A stretch of DNA of 32,393 nucleotides from Polaribacter sp. SA4-10 (GCA_949519155.1 CATIQU010000031.1:1-32393), one strand, 5' to 3'. Counted from the stretch's first letter, positions 7,278 to 18,906 are shown. Translations and numbers: made by a program. Notes: generated by a model from the sequence alone, not told the origin.

Positions 7278-8870
7278 ATGAGTTTTTTAGAAGAAATTAA
7301 ACGTAGAAGAACATTTGGAATTATTTCACATCCAGATGCAGGAAAGACAACCTTAACAGAAAAATTATTACTTTTTGGAGGTGCTATACAAGAAGCAGGT
7401 GCCGTAAAAAACAATAAAATAAAAAAAGGGGCAACTTCCGATTTTATGGAAATAGAGCGTCAACGTGGTATATCTGTTGCGACTTCTGTTTTAGCGTTTA
7501 TCTATAATGACAAGAAAATCAATATTCTTGACACACCCGGTCACAAAGATTTTGCAGAAGATACCTTTAGAACTTTAACTGCTGTAGACAGTGTTATTGT
7601 TGTGATTGATGTTGCAAAAGGAGTAGAGCCACAAACGGAAAAATTAGTAGAAGTGTGTAGAATGCGTAGCATTCCCATGTTGGTTTTTATCAACAAATTA
7701 GATCGAGAAGGTAAAGATGCTTTTGACTTACTGGATGAAGTAGAACAAAAACTAGGTTTGCGTGTTACCCCGATGAGTTTCCCTATTGGAATGGGATATG
7801 ACTTTAAAGGAATTTATAATATTTGGGAAAAGAAATTAAACCTTTTTTCTGGTGATAATAAAACTTCCATTTCTGAAGGGATTGAATTTGATGATTTATC
7901 AAATCCTAAACTCGATGAAATTGTTGGAGAAACTGCTGCAGAGACCTTGCGAGAGGAAGTAGAGTTAATTGATGAAGTATACCCTCCATTTAATCAAAAA
8001 GAATATTTAGACGGTAAACTTCAACCTGTTTTCTTCGGTTCGGCTTTAAACAACTTTGGAGTAAAAGAATTATTAGATGCATTTATAGAGATTGCACCTG
8101 CACCACTTCCAAAAAAAGCAGAAGAGCGCTTAGTAGACTCAAAAGAAGAAAAAATGACTGGTTTTGTTTTTAAAATCCATGCAAATATGGATCCTAAGCA
8201 CAGAGACAGACTAGCATTTATAAAAATAGTTTCAGGAACTTTTAAAAGAAATGCTCCTTACCTACATGTTCGGAATGGTAAAAAAGTAAAATTCTCAAGT
8301 CCAAATGCTTTTTTTGCTGAAAAGAAAGAAATTGTAGACATTTCATATCCAGGAGATATTGTAGGAATACACGATACCGGAAACTTTAAAATTGGGGATA
8401 CCTTAACAGAAGGCGAGCAACTAAATTTCAAAGGAATACCAAGTTTCTCTCCAGAACACTTCCGTTATGTAAACAATGCCGATCCAATGAAATCCAAACA
8501 GTTGTTTAAAGGGTTGGATCAATTAATGGACGAAGGAGTTGCACAGCTGTTTACCTTAGACACCAATGGTAGAAAAGTAATTGGAACAGTTGGAGCCCTA
8601 CAATATGAAGTAATTCAGTATCGATTAGAGCATGAATATGGTGCTAAATGTAGCTATGAAAACCTACAAGCTCACAAGGCATGTTGGGTAGAGCCTGAAG
8701 ACATTAAAAACGCCGAATTTCTTGATTTCAAAAGAGTCAAACAACGATTTTTAGCAAAAGATAAAGAAGGTCAATTGGTGTTTTTAGCAGACTCTGCTTT
8801 TACCATTCAAATGACGCAAAGCAAATACCCAACCGTAAAATTACATTTCACAAGCGAATTTAAAAACTAA
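7278..8870 (+). CDS. prfC: Peptide chain release factor 3
   Basis: A 530-residue translational GTPase that removes RF1/RF2 from the ribosome after peptide release. G1 is SHPDAGKTT at residues 18-26, G3 is DTPGHKDF and G4 is [15 protein letters not shown] is the switch I segment typical of RF3. Length equals that of the E. coli protein (529). I chose the ATG giving [14 protein letters not shown]; a TTG codon lies directly before it in frame but homologues begin at the ATG. It has a near-consensus promoter, and the dual immunophilin gene follows 12 bp after its stop, so the two are co-transcribed. Confidence 0.97.
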   Translation: MSFLEEIKRRRTFGIISHPDAGKTTLTEKLLLFGGAIQEAGAVKNNKIKKGATSDFMEIERQRGISVATSVLAFIYNDKKINILDTPGHKDFAEDTFRTLTAVDSVIVVIDVAKGVEPQTEKLVEVCRMRSIPMLVFINKLDREGKDAFDLLDEVEQKLGLRVTPMSFPIGMGYDFKGIYNIWEKKLNLFSGDNKTSISEGIEFDDLSNPKLDEIVGETAAETLREEVELIDEVYPPFNQKEYLDGKLQPVFFGSALNNFGVKELLDAFIEIAPAPLPKKAEERLVDSKEEKMTGFVFKIHANMDPKHRDRLAFIKIVSGTFKRNAPYLHVRNGKKVKFSSPNAFFAEKKEIVDISYPGDIVGIHDTGNFKIGDTLTEGEQLNFKGIPSFSPEHFRYVNNADPMKSKQLFKGLDQLMDEGVAQLFTLDTNGRKVIGTVGALQYEVIQYRLEHEYGAKCSYENLQAHKACWVEPEDIKNAEFLDFKRVKQRFLAKDKEGQLVFLADSAFTIQMTQSKYPTVKLHFTSEFKN

Positions 8871-8882
8871 AAACAATTAATT

Positions 8883-9815
8883 ATGAATCACGGGATATAC
8901 GCAAAATTCACTACATCAAAAGGTGAAATTTTAGTAAAATTAGAAGACGAAAAAACACCTGGTACCGTTGGTAACTTTGTTGCTTTGTCTGAAGGAAATT
9001 TAGAAAACGAGGTAAAGCCTCAAGGAACACCATATTATGATGGTTTAAAATTCCATAGAGTAATTCCAGATTTCATGATCCAAGGAGGATGTCCACAAGG
9101 AACTGGAACTGGTAACCCAGGATATAAATTTGATGATGAGTTTCATCAAGATTTAAAGCACGATGCACCTGGAAAATTAGCGATGGCCAATTCAGGACCC
9201 GCTACAAACGGAAGTCAATTTTATATTACCCACATCCCTACTCCTTGGCTAGACAACAAACATACTGTTTTTGGTAGTGTTTTAGAAGGTCAAGATATTG
9301 TGGATGCAATTGGACAAGGAGACGAGCTTACTTCTGTAGAAATTATTCGAGTTGGTGAAGCTGCTGAAAAATTTAACGCTGTTGAAGCTTTTAGAACTTT
9401 TGAAGGATCTAGAGAAACACGTGACGCAGAAGAAAAAGCAGCACAAAAAGCATTATTAGACACCGTTGCTGCTGGTTATGATGAAACTTCAAGCGGATTG
9501 CGTTACCAAATTTTACAAAAAGGAAACGGAAAACAAGCTACAAAAGGTGCTGGAGTTTCTGTACACTATAAAGGACAGTTGTTAGACGGAACTGTTTTCG
9601 ATTCTTCATATAAGAGAAAAGAACCAATCGATTTTAATGTTGGTGTTGGGCAAGTAATTGCTGGATGGGATGAAGGAATTCTATTATTAAAAGTAGGTGA
9701 TAAAGCCCGCTTTGTAATTCCATCAAACTTAGGATACGGAGAAGCAGGAGCTGGAGGTGTAATTCCACCAAATGCTACCTTAATTTTTGACGTAGAATTG
9801 ATGGGTGTAAAATAA
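8883..9815 (+). CDS. Dual-family immunophilin: cyclophilin plus FKBP peptidyl-prolyl isomerase
   Basis: A 310-residue fusion. The cyclophilin domain spans about residues 5-160, with [13 protein letters not shown] (R59, Q67), NGSQFYIT at 109-116 and [11 protein letters not shown] (W122, H127). A charged helical linker follows at about 165-200. The FKBP domain spans about 205-310, with [15 protein letters not shown] (Y229, F239, D240), VIAGWDEG at 258-265 and [16 protein letters not shown]. Key active-site residues of both enzymes are present. There is no signal peptide, so it acts in the cytoplasm. Such cyclophilin-FKBP proteins are known from Flavobacterium and a few other microbes. The gene follows prfC by 12 bp and ends in a strong terminator. 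Confidence 0.93.
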   Translation: MNHGIYAKFTTSKGEILVKLEDEKTPGTVGNFVALSEGNLENEVKPQGTPYYDGLKFHRVIPDFMIQGGCPQGTGTGNPGYKFDDEFHQDLKHDAPGKLAMANSGPATNGSQFYITHIPTPWLDNKHTVFGSVLEGQDIVDAIGQGDELTSVEIIRVGEAAEKFNAVEAFRTFEGSRETRDAEEKAAQKALLDTVAAGYDETSSGLRYQILQKGNGKQATKGAGVSVHYKGQLLDGTVFDSSYKRKEPIDFNVGVGQVIAGWDEGILLLKVGDKARFVIPSNLGYGEAGAGGVIPPNATLIFDVELMGVK

Positions 9816-9842
9816 AAAAACATTCTCGAATAAACGATTACC

Positions 9843-9880
9843 AAAGCTCAGTTTTTTCAAACTGAGCTTTTTTTATTTTT
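9843..9880 (+). terminator. Strong Rho-independent terminator after the dual immunophilin
   Basis: Perfect 12-bp stem AAAGCTCAGTTT (9843-9854) / AAACTGAGCTTT (9859-9870), loop TTTC, followed by a T-run. It closes the prfC-immunophilin unit. Confidence 0.92.
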
Positions 9881-9916
9881 TAAATAGCTACCACTTTTAT
9901 TCCCTCACAAAAATGG

Positions 9917-9924
9917 TACATTTG
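9917..9924 (+). promoter_or_regulatory. -7 promoter element of trmD, 4 nt before the ATG
   Basis: TACATTTG matches TAnnTTTG and is separated from the trmD ATG (9929) by 4 nt. The -33 region has only TTTT (9895-9898) at an 18-bp spacing. It predicts a leaderless transcript. Confidence 0.55.
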
Positions 9925-9928
9925 CAGC

Positions 9929-10612
9929 ATGCGAATAGACATCATTACTGTTTCACCCCAATTATTAGAAAGTCCTTTTAACCATTCAATCATTAAAAGA
10001 GCTCAAGAAAAAGGATTGGCGGAAATCCATTTACATGATCTTCGTGATTTTGGTTTGGGGAACTATCGACAAATAGACGACACACAATTTGGAGGTGGTG
10101 CTGGAATGGTACTAATGATAGAACCCATTGCAAATTGTATCAAAAATTTACAAGAAGAACGTGTTTATGATGAAATAATTTACATGACTCCTGATGCAAA
10201 AACATTGAACCAATCTACCGCAAACACACTTTCATTAAAAGAGAATATCCTGATTTTAACGGGTCACTACAAAGGGGTTGATCAACGAATTAGAGATTTG
10301 TACATTACCAAAGAAATTTCCATTGGAGATTATGTATTGACAGGTGGTGAACTTGCTGCTGCTGTACTAGTTGATGCCGTTGTTCGTTTAATTCCAGGTG
10401 TTATTGGCGACGAACAATCTGCTTTGACAGATTCTTTTCAAGATAATTTATTATCGCCTCCCGTATACACAAGGCCTTCAAACTTTGAAGGAAACAAAGT
10501 TCCAGATATATTATTGTCGGGCAATTTTCCAAAAATTGAAAATTGGAGAAGTGATAAAGCATTTGAAAGAACTGAACAAATAAGACCTGACTTATTGGAT
10601 AAAAATCATTAA
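9929..10612 (+). CDS. trmD: tRNA (guanine37-N1)-methyltransferase
   Basis: A 227-residue SPOUT-class methyltransferase that makes m1G37 next to the anticodon and so prevents +1 frameshifting. Typical blocks are [20 protein letters not shown] at the N-terminus, [24 protein letters not shown] and the knot segment [20 protein letters not shown]; the last two form the S-adenosylmethionine-binding trefoil knot. The start fits the canonical MRIDI... N-terminus. Its stop overlaps the next ATG by one base (TAATG), so the glycosyltransferase gene is translationally coupled. In many bacteria trmD is followed by rplS; here one gene lies between. Confidence 0.97.
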   Translation: MRIDIITVSPQLLESPFNHSIIKRAQEKGLAEIHLHDLRDFGLGNYRQIDDTQFGGGAGMVLMIEPIANCIKNLQEERVYDEIIYMTPDAKTLNQSTANTLSLKENILILTGHYKGVDQRIRDLYITKEISIGDYVLTGGELAAAVLVDAVVRLIPGVIGDEQSALTDSFQDNLLSPPVYTRPSNFEGNKVPDILLSGNFPKIENWRSDKAFERTEQIRPDLLDKNH

Positions 10613-12123
10613 TGTTCTTTACTTCTAAAAAATTTAATCACTTTTTAAAAAAAATAAAATTGTCAATACACAATCGTAAAATATTAATTTGGATAATTGG
10701 TTTTCAAATATTTCGATTATTGTTACTTCCGTTTATGGGCTTAATGCCTCAGGATGCTTACTATTATTTATACGGACAAAATTTATCGCTTTCGTACTTT
10801 GATCATCCAGGAATGATTGGATATCTACTTCGTTTTTTTACAGAACTTTTTGGAACTTCAGTTTTTGTTGTAAAATTTTCGGATTTCTTTGTCACCTCCA
10901 TTACACTAGTAAGTTTTTATAAATTAGCCTCTTATTTCTTATCAAAGCAAAAACTGGCGCGCGCATTACTACTCATTTCATCTACGATATTTATTTCTAT
11001 CTTATCTTTTAATTCTACACCAGACGTACCCCTTTTGTTGTTCTGGACACTGAGTTTAATCTGCCTTTATAAAGCTATTTTTGAAAATAAGAAATGGTTT
11101 TTCGTTTTAGGAGGCATCGCAATGGGGTTGGCTTTTAATAGCAAGTACACTGCATTGTTATTACAAATAGGATTGGTCTTATTTCTTCTATTCTCAAACA
11201 AACATAGGAAACTATTAATTTCACCTTGGCTTTGGAGTGGTATCTTAGTATCAATTGCGGTAACGTTTCCAGTATGGTATTGGAACTATCAGAATGATTT
11301 TGCTTCATTTGCTTTTCAATCTTCAAAAAGAACCCAATCAATTTCTGAATTTAATATTTCTCCCAAATATTTTTTTGGAGCTATTGGCCATCAAATGTTG
11401 CTATTACTCCCCATATTATTTTTGGTTTTTGTGAGTTTTACTTTTAAGTATAGCAAACGGGCTCTCTTACAATTCAAACTACCACAAGCTAAAACATTAT
11501 TTTTACTGGCATTTTTTATACCCACTTTTATAGGTTTTTTTGCATTGACTCCAATTTATTGGGTGAAATTAAATTGGTTGATGCCCTCCTATATCACTGG
11601 AATCATTCTAGCAGGGATGTTTATCAGCAAGAAGTTATTAAAAATTCAAATACTCTTTTCCATTGTCTTCCACCTGCTAGTAAGTCTTCAAATACTATTC
11701 TATTTAGTTCCTATAAAGAGTGACGACACATGGGTTGGTTGGAAAGAATTAGGAGAAGAAATAAGCGCCCTAAAAGAAAAAAACGCAACCACATTTATTT
11801 TTTCGAACGACAATTACAAAACCTCTGCGGCGCTAAACTTTTTTATGAAAGAAAAGGTATATGCGCAAAATATTATTGGTTTGCCTGCTTTACATTTCGA
11901 TTATTTAGGAGATGACCTAGCTGTTCTAAAAGGAAAAAACGCCCTTTTTATAGATTCTGATAAGCGTTTTAAAAATGATTTTCTTTCAGAAAAAGCAAAT
12001 CCGCTGTTGAAAAATCACTTTAAAACAGTCACCCAATTAGCCCCGATTATTATAAAAATAAATGAACGTGAAAGTAGAAAGTTTTGGGTTTTCTTTTGCA
12101 CTGATTATCAACCAAAAAAATAA
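10612..12123 (+). CDS. ArnT/PMT-like membrane glycosyltransferase (GT39-type)
   Basis: A 503-residue polytopic membrane protein with about ten hydrophobic segments and a soluble C-terminal part from about residue 375. The first periplasmic loop has MPQDAYYYLYGQNLSLSYFD followed by HPG, with two acidic residues (D48, D64) where PMT_2-family enzymes place their catalytic and metal-binding aspartates. Such enzymes move a sugar from a polyprenyl-phosphate donor to lipid or protein on the outer side of the inner membrane. Acceptor and sugar cannot be read from the sequence. It overlaps trmD by one base and lies 109 bp before rplS, which has its own promoter. Confidence 0.87.
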   Translation: MFFTSKKFNHFLKKIKLSIHNRKILIWIIGFQIFRLLLLPFMGLMPQDAYYYLYGQNLSLSYFDHPGMIGYLLRFFTELFGTSVFVVKFSDFFVTSITLVSFYKLASYFLSKQKLARALLLISSTIFISILSFNSTPDVPLLLFWTLSLICLYKAIFENKKWFFVLGGIAMGLAFNSKYTALLLQIGLVLFLLFSNKHRKLLISPWLWSGILVSIAVTFPVWYWNYQNDFASFAFQSSKRTQSISEFNISPKYFFGAIGHQMLLLLPILFLVFVSFTFKYSKRALLQFKLPQAKTLFLLAFFIPTFIGFFALTPIYWVKLNWLMPSYITGIILAGMFISKKLLKIQILFSIVFHLLVSLQILFYLVPIKSDDTWVGWKELGEEISALKEKNATTFIFSNDNYKTSAALNFFMKEKVYAQNIIGLPALHFDYLGDDLAVLKGKNALFIDSDKRFKNDFLSEKANPLLKNHFKTVTQLAPIIIKINERESRKFWVFFCTDYQPKK

Positions 12124-12156
12124 TCCATTTTAGTTTTAGTAATAAAAAAAAAGTCC

Positions 12157-12164
12157 TATTTTTG
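12157..12164 (+). promoter_or_regulatory. -7 promoter element of rplS
   Basis: TATTTTTG is a full TAnnTTTG match, 68 nt before the rplS ATG. A TTTA at 12135-12138, 18 bp upstream, is the best -33 candidate. Transcription starting here would leave a leader of about 60 nt. Confidence 0.6.
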
Positions 12165-12169
12165 CACTC

Positions 12170-12232
12170 GCTAAATTAACCTCTGACGAAGAAATCGTGA
12201 ACGTTGTTTTACAAAAACTATTAAATTAAAAT
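12170..12232 (+). promoter_or_regulatory. rplS 5' leader with two small hairpins; candidate ribosomal-protein leader
   Basis: The leader holds ACGA (12186-12189) / TCGT (12195-12198) and GTTTT (12206-12210) / AAAAC (12214-12218) as potential hairpins. The G+C content is above that of the flanks in the first of them. I believe structured leaders before bL19 genes of Flavobacteria have been proposed, but I cannot match this one to a model. The same stretch is also open in one frame (12161-12229), reading ...LTSDEEIVNVVLQKLLN to a TAA three bases before the rplS ATG, with no usual start codon except GTG at 12197. Confidence 0.4.
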
Positions 12233-12583
12233 ATGGAAGCTTTAATAAAATTTGTTCAAAACGAATTTGTAACAAAAAAAGAATTTGCAGAATTTGCTGC
12301 TGGTGATACTATTACTGTATACTACGAAATTAAAGAGGGAGAAAAAGTAAGAACTCAGTTTTTTAGAGGAGTTGTTATTCAAAGAAGAGGTGCTGGTCTT
12401 TCAGAAACTTTTACAATCAGAAAGATTTCTGGTACTGTAGGTGTAGAAAGAATTTTCCCTGTTAACTTACCTTCTATTCAAAAAATTGAAGTGAACAAAA
12501 GAGGTAAAGTACGTAGAGCTCGTATTTTCTACTTTAGAGGTCTTACTGGTAAAAAAGCAAGAATTACTGAAAAAAGAAGATAA
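12233..12583 (+). CDS. rplS: 50S ribosomal protein L19
   Basis: A 116-residue basic ribosomal protein of the bL19 family, located at the 30S-50S interface. The hallmark blocks are [40 protein letters not shown] and the C-terminal [18 protein letters not shown] with [18 protein letters not shown]. Length is typical. The start is the first ATG, after an A+T-rich leader without a Shine-Dalgarno site. It is followed by a terminator 23 bp downstream. Confidence 0.98.
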   Translation: MEALIKFVQNEFVTKKEFAEFAAGDTITVYYEIKEGEKVRTQFFRGVVIQRRGAGLSETFTIRKISGTVGVERIFPVNLPSIQKIEVNKRGKVRRARIFYFRGLTGKKARITEKRR

Positions 12584-12606
12584 TCTTTTTTACATAAAAG
12601 TATATA

Positions 12607-12637
12607 AAAGCGTTGTGATTCATCATAACGCTTTTTT
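12607..12637 (+). terminator. Rho-independent terminator after rplS
   Basis: Stem AAAGCGTTGTGA (12607-12618) / TCATAACGCTTT (12623-12634) with one G-T pair and loop TTCA, followed by a T-run to 12637. Confidence 0.88.
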
Positions 12638-12695
12638 CATGAACAAATGTGAATAACTAAAGTTAATAATGTGTTGATTTCTAATTCATTAATAA

Positions 12696-12727
12696 TTTCT
12701 AAAACACAGAAAGCTGCTCTATATTTG
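12696..12727 (+). promoter_or_regulatory. Orphan promoter-like element
   Basis: TTTC at 12696-12699, a 20-bp spacer and TATATTTG at 12720-12727 fit the Bacteroidota promoter pattern with one mismatch in the -33 box. No gene follows for almost 600 bp. Confidence 0.45.
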
Positions 12728-13085
12728 TATTATAGTTTACTAAGGTCTATAAATAGCGGGAATCCGATATTTTAAGAAAAGTCCGATAAACTTCATAAAG
12801 GAACGTTCTTTATATCTTGTTTTATTTGAATTATTTACTAAAATGAAGATTTTGAGTAGGTCGTTGCAATAATTATGAAGGTAATGAGCAATACTGAAAA
12901 TGTATAATTAGTAAATTTAGAATAGGAGGAAATTAAAACAATTGATTCATTCCTCAAAAAACATTGTGAACACAATTTTTAAGGAAGTTTCAGCATGAAA
13001 TAGTGCTTATCGTTTCTACTAAAAAAGAAATATAAGATATATGTTTTAATTGTTTTTTAGCATAACAAACATTCTAAATCTATTT

Positions 13086-13130
13086 CAAAAAAGCCATATT
13101 CTGTAAGAAATTATAAAATATGGCTTTTAT
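13086..13130. terminator. Orphan hairpin, terminator-like
   Basis: Perfect 12-bp inverted repeat AAAAGCCATATT (13089-13100) / AATATGGCTTTT (13117-13128) with a 16-nt loop. The plus strand ends in a short T-run (TTTTAT), while the minus strand ends in six T, so it may work better for leftward transcripts. No annotated gene ends nearby. Confidence 0.55.
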
Positions 13131-13231
13131 CTTATATCAAAAACACAATTTACAGACTTATTTTTATGTTTTTCGCAATTAATCCTTTCAATAAATAAGA
13201 ATTTAACAGTAAAAAGATCAGTCTTAATTCT

Positions 13232-13239
13232 TAAATTTG
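13232..13239 (+). promoter_or_regulatory. -7 promoter element of icd
   Basis: TAAATTTG matches TAnnTTTG, 69 nt before the icd ATG. No convincing -33 box is seen. A leader of about 65 nt would result. Confidence 0.45.
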
Positions 13240-13293
13240 CTCAACTTATTTTTAAGCAAAATTCTATCGATTTCGAGCTAAAAAGCTTTTTAA

Positions 13294-15525
<2,232 letters not shown>

Positions 15526-15556
15526 AACACGTGTTATTAACATTTATTTATAATAG

Positions 15557-15583
15557 AGAGTGCCAAATGGCACTCTTTTTTTA
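15557..15583 (+). terminator. Rho-independent terminator after icd
   Basis: Perfect 8-bp stem AGAGTGCC (15557-15564) / GGCACTCT (15569-15576), loop AAAT, then seven T. Confidence 0.92.
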
Positions 15584-15645
15584 TTAATTTTGAGCAATTA
15601 TTTTTCAATAATAACATCATCAAGAAGTAAATTAAAGCTTAATAA

Positions 15646-15677
15646 TTGCTGATTTGTTTAGCGTTTACCTATTTTTG
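15646..15677 (+). promoter_or_regulatory. Promoter of the TonB receptor-DUF4249 operon
   Basis: TTG at 15646-15648, a 21-bp spacer and TATTTTTG at 15670-15677 form a consensus promoter. The receptor ATG lies 19 nt downstream. This argues against any start upstream of 15697. Confidence 0.72.
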
Positions 15678-15696
15678 CTTAACAAAAGAAGCGTAC

Positions 15697-18078
15697 ATGA
15701 AAAATCCCAAAAAAATATTATTTCTTTTCACATTTTTTCTATCCATCACGATATTCAGTCAAGGGAATTTTACTCTAAGCGGAACTGTTTATGACCAAAG
15801 TAGCAATGAAACCCTGATTGGGGTCTCTGTTTATTTCCCGGAATTAAAATCAGGAACGAGTACCAATGAATATGGTTTTTACTCCATTACCATTCCTGCA
15901 GAAAAACACGAGGTCTATATTAGTTACCTAGGTTTTAAAACGATTACTGAAACAATCGATTTAACTAAAAAAAACACAAAAGATTTCTATCTTTTTGAAG
16001 ATGCAGAAAGTTTAGATGAAATAATCATAGAAAGCAATATTGAAAAGACAAATATTAAGACCGCTCAAATGAGTGTCAATAAATTGTCTGCCAAAACAAT
16101 TAAGCAAATTCCTGTAGTTTTAGGAGAAGCAGATATTATCAAATCAATCATTTTATTACCTGGAGTTACAAGTGCTGGCGAAGGCGCGTCCGGCTTTAAT
16201 GTAAGAGGTGGTTCAGCAGATCAGAATTTAATTCTCTTAGATGAAGCCATCGTTTTTAATTCTTCTCATGTTTTTGGTTTCTTCTCGGTGTTCAATCCAG
16301 ATGTTATTAAAGATGTACAATTATACAAAGGAGGAATTCCTGCAAGATATGGGGGACGTCTTTCTTCGGTATTGGACATTTACCAAAAAGAAGGAAATAA
16401 TAAAGAATTTAAATTGACGGGGGGTGTCGGTTTAGTTTCCAGTAGACTGCTAGCTGAAGGTCCAATCAAAAAAGGAAAAAGCTCCTTTTTACTGGGCGGT
16501 AGAGCTTCTTATGCACATCTTTTTTTACCTCTTTTTGGCAACGATAATAAAGCCTATTTTTATGACTTAAATAGTAAAATAAATTATCGTTTTAACAAAA
16601 AAAACAATCTCTTCTTTTCTACTTATTTTGGAAAAGATGTATTTGGCATCAACGAAAGCTTTGTAAACACCTATGGAAATACGGTTGCAAACCTACGTTG
16701 GAATCACCTTTTTTCTGATAAGCTGTTCTCTAATTTATCCTTAATTTACTCAGATTACTTCTATGGACTCACACTCGACTTTGTAGGTTTTGAATGGGAT
16801 TCGGGGATTACCAACTACAATATAAAATACGATTTTGATTATTATATGAAGGACAACTTTAAATTGAGTTTTGGTATAAATGACATCTACACACAATTTA
16901 ATCCAGGAAAAATAATCCCAAACAGAGACGATTCGGGTATTCTCCCAGAACAACTGACGAATAAATTCGCCAATGAATTTGCAGCTTACATAGAAGCAAG
17001 TCATAAGATAAATCCAGCTTTCACAATAAAATACGGCTTTCGATACAGTAATTTTAGGCGTTTAGGTCAAAAGGAGTTGAACAGTTATGCAAATGACATG
17101 CCTGTGATTTATAACCAAGAACTACAAAAATATGAATCTGCAGTTGCATTGGGGGTTGAAAACTATAAACGAAGTGATGTTCTTGCCAATTTTGGAAATT
17201 TTGAACCGAGAATTTCTTTTTCATATTTACTAAATGATGACAGCTCTATAAGAGCAAGTTATAATAGAATGGCGCAGTATTTACATTTACTGTCCAATAC
17301 TGCCTCTCCTACTCCATTGGATATTTGGGCGCCAAGTGGTACTTTTATTAAACCACAATTGCTAGATCAATTTGCTGTAGGATATTTCAAAAACATAAAA
17401 GAAGGGAATTATTCTTTGGAAACTGAAGTTTTTTATAAAGATATTCAAAATCGGATTGACTATATAAACGGTGCCAACTTAGTAGCCAATAATGAAATTG
17501 AAACTGTTATTTTAAATGGAAGGGCAAGGGCGTATGGTCTCGAGTTTTTACTCAAAAAAAATGAAGGAAAAATAAAAGGATGGATTGCTTATACACTCTC
17601 TAAATCTGAACAATTAACCGCTGGCAGAAATGAAAATGAACCTGGAATCAACAATAGCAAATGGTACAATACGCCCTATGACAAAACGCATGATATATCA
17701 ATAAATGCGAGTTATGAGTTGAATGAAAAATGGAAATTTAGCTCCAACTTTCTTTTGCAAACAGGACAACCTACCAATTACCCTGTGGGTCAATACCAAT
17801 TTCAAGGCTTAAATGTACCAATCTACGATGATAATCGTAGAAATTCGGACAGATTGCCAGCCTACCATAGATTAGATATTTCTGCCACTTTAACTCCCAG
17901 CAAAAATAAAGACAGAAGATGGAAAGGGGAATGGATTTTTGGATTCTACAATCTTTACAATCGTAAAAACGCAGCCTCTATTTCATTCAAGCAGAACCAA
18001 GAAACCTATAGAAATGAAGCTATAAAAACATCCATTTTTGGTTTGGTGCCTTCAGTAACCTATAACTTTAAATTCTAA
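15697..18078 (+). CDS. TonB-dependent outer-membrane receptor with carboxypeptidase-like N-terminal domain
   Basis: A 793-residue outer-membrane transporter. A signal peptide (MKNPKKILFLFTFFLSITIF) is followed by a carboxypeptidase D regulatory-like beta-sandwich at about residues 25-105 (LSGTVYDQSSNETLIGVSVY). The plug at about 110-230 includes FNVRGGSADQNLILLDEA and IPARYGGRLSSVLDI, and a beta-barrel runs to the final aromatic residue (VTYNFKF). It is shorter than SusC proteins and has no SusD partner. Instead it is followed 6 bp later by a DUF4249 lipoprotein, a pairing common in Bacteroidota. The start is the ATG after the promoter. Substrate unknown; the neighbouring murQ allows a guess of cell-wall sugars. 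Confidence 0.93.
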   Translation: MKNPKKILFLFTFFLSITIFSQGNFTLSGTVYDQSSNETLIGVSVYFPELKSGTSTNEYGFYSITIPAEKHEVYISYLGFKTITETIDLTKKNTKDFYLFEDAESLDEIIIESNIEKTNIKTAQMSVNKLSAKTIKQIPVVLGEADIIKSIILLPGVTSAGEGASGFNVRGGSADQNLILLDEAIVFNSSHVFGFFSVFNPDVIKDVQLYKGGIPARYGGRLSSVLDIYQKEGNNKEFKLTGGVGLVSSRLLAEGPIKKGKSSFLLGGRASYAHLFLPLFGNDNKAYFYDLNSKINYRFNKKNNLFFSTYFGKDVFGINESFVNTYGNTVANLRWNHLFSDKLFSNLSLIYSDYFYGLTLDFVGFEWDSGITNYNIKYDFDYYMKDNFKLSFGINDIYTQFNPGKIIPNRDDSGILPEQLTNKFANEFAAYIEASHKINPAFTIKYGFRYSNFRRLGQKELNSYANDMPVIYNQELQKYESAVALGVENYKRSDVLANFGNFEPRISFSYLLNDDSSIRASYNRMAQYLHLLSNTASPTPLDIWAPSGTFIKPQLLDQFAVGYFKNIKEGNYSLETEVFYKDIQNRIDYINGANLVANNEIETVILNGRARAYGLEFLLKKNEGKIKGWIAYTLSKSEQLTAGRNENEPGINNSKWYNTPYDKTHDISINASYELNEKWKFSSNFLLQTGQPTNYPVGQYQFQGLNVPIYDDNRRNSDRLPAYHRLDISATLTPSKNKDRRWKGEWIFGFYNLYNRKNAASISFKQNQETYRNEAIKTSIFGLVPSVTYNFKF

Positions 18079-18084
18079 AAAAAA

Positions 18085-18906
18085 ATGAAAAAAATAGCCC
18101 TCCTTATATGTTGCACAATCTTTCTTTTTAGCTGTGAAGAAGTTGTTGAAATTAACGTTCCAACTGGAACACCAAAACTAGTCGTTGAAGCACTCTTTGA
18201 GGTCTATTTCGACGAAATCCCTATAACTACACAAGCCATTGTAAAACTGCGCTTATCAGCGGGTTATTTTGATGGAGAACTTCCTTTAGTAACCAATGCA
18301 TTTGTGACTTTAGCAAATTCATCAAACAATACCATCGTTTCTTTTGAAGATGGAGATTTAGATGGTAATTATATACCAACAAGTGTTTTTACTCCAGAAG
18401 ATAATGTCGTCTATGAATTGTCCGTTACTTATAACAACGAAGTTTTTAAAGGAAAGGCATCCAAAGTAAAAACTCCCTTATTTATCAACGTTGAACAAGG
18501 AACCAAAACGCTCTTTTCAGGAAATGAAACCGAAGTCATTGTAGAATTCTCAGATGATGAATTGCAAGAAAACTTTTATCTATTTGACTTTACAAATAAC
18601 TTATTTTTATCAATAGAGGATCGTTTTTTTAATGGATCTGATTATAATTTCTCTTTTTTCTATCAAGAAGAAGAAGTAGAAATCCCTTCCGACGTGACGA
18701 TAAAAATGGCTGGGGTTTCTAAAGATTATTATACGTATTTTAGAGTATTAAGCAGTCAGAGCGGACAAAGTGGTGGCGGTCCTTTTCAAACCACTCCAAG
18801 TTCATTGTTAGGGAATATTGTAAACACAACAGATGCTACGAATTTCCCCTTGGGATATTTTAACATCTCAGAAACGGCTACTTATACCTTAAGTTTAACA
18901 GAATAA
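18085..18906 (+). CDS. DUF4249-type lipoprotein, partner of the TonB receptor
   Basis: A 273-residue protein with a lipoprotein signal (MKKIALLICCTIFLFSC, acylated at C17), then CEEVVEINVPTGTPKLVVEA, which is the usual opening of DUF4249 proteins, followed by Ig-like beta-rich sequence. It is encoded 6 bp after the TonB receptor, so the two are made together, and the lipoprotein probably sits on the outer membrane as an accessory subunit, as SusD does for SusC. No catalytic motif is visible. No terminator is seen before murQ, which has its own promoter. Confidence 0.85.
   Translation: MKKIALLICCTIFLFSCEEVVEINVPTGTPKLVVEALFEVYFDEIPITTQAIVKLRLSAGYFDGELPLVTNAFVTLANSSNNTIVSFEDGDLDGNYIPTSVFTPEDNVVYELSVTYNNEVFKGKASKVKTPLFINVEQGTKTLFSGNETEVIVEFSDDELQENFYLFDFTNNLFLSIEDRFFNGSDYNFSFFYQEEEVEIPSDVTIKMAGVSKDYYTYFRVLSSQSGQSGGGPFQTTPSSLLGNIVNTTDATNFPLGYFNISETATYTLSLTE

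Noticed and set aside
12840..13060. A short gene or regulator remnant in the rplS-icd gap
   Set aside because: Only frames of about ten codons between stops were found after ATG codons; resemblance to a DNA-binding domain was too weak to claim.
15646..15696. N-terminal extension of the TonB receptor from a TTG at 15646
   Set aside because: The TTG is the -33 element of the promoter, and the ATG at 15697 gives a proper signal peptide.
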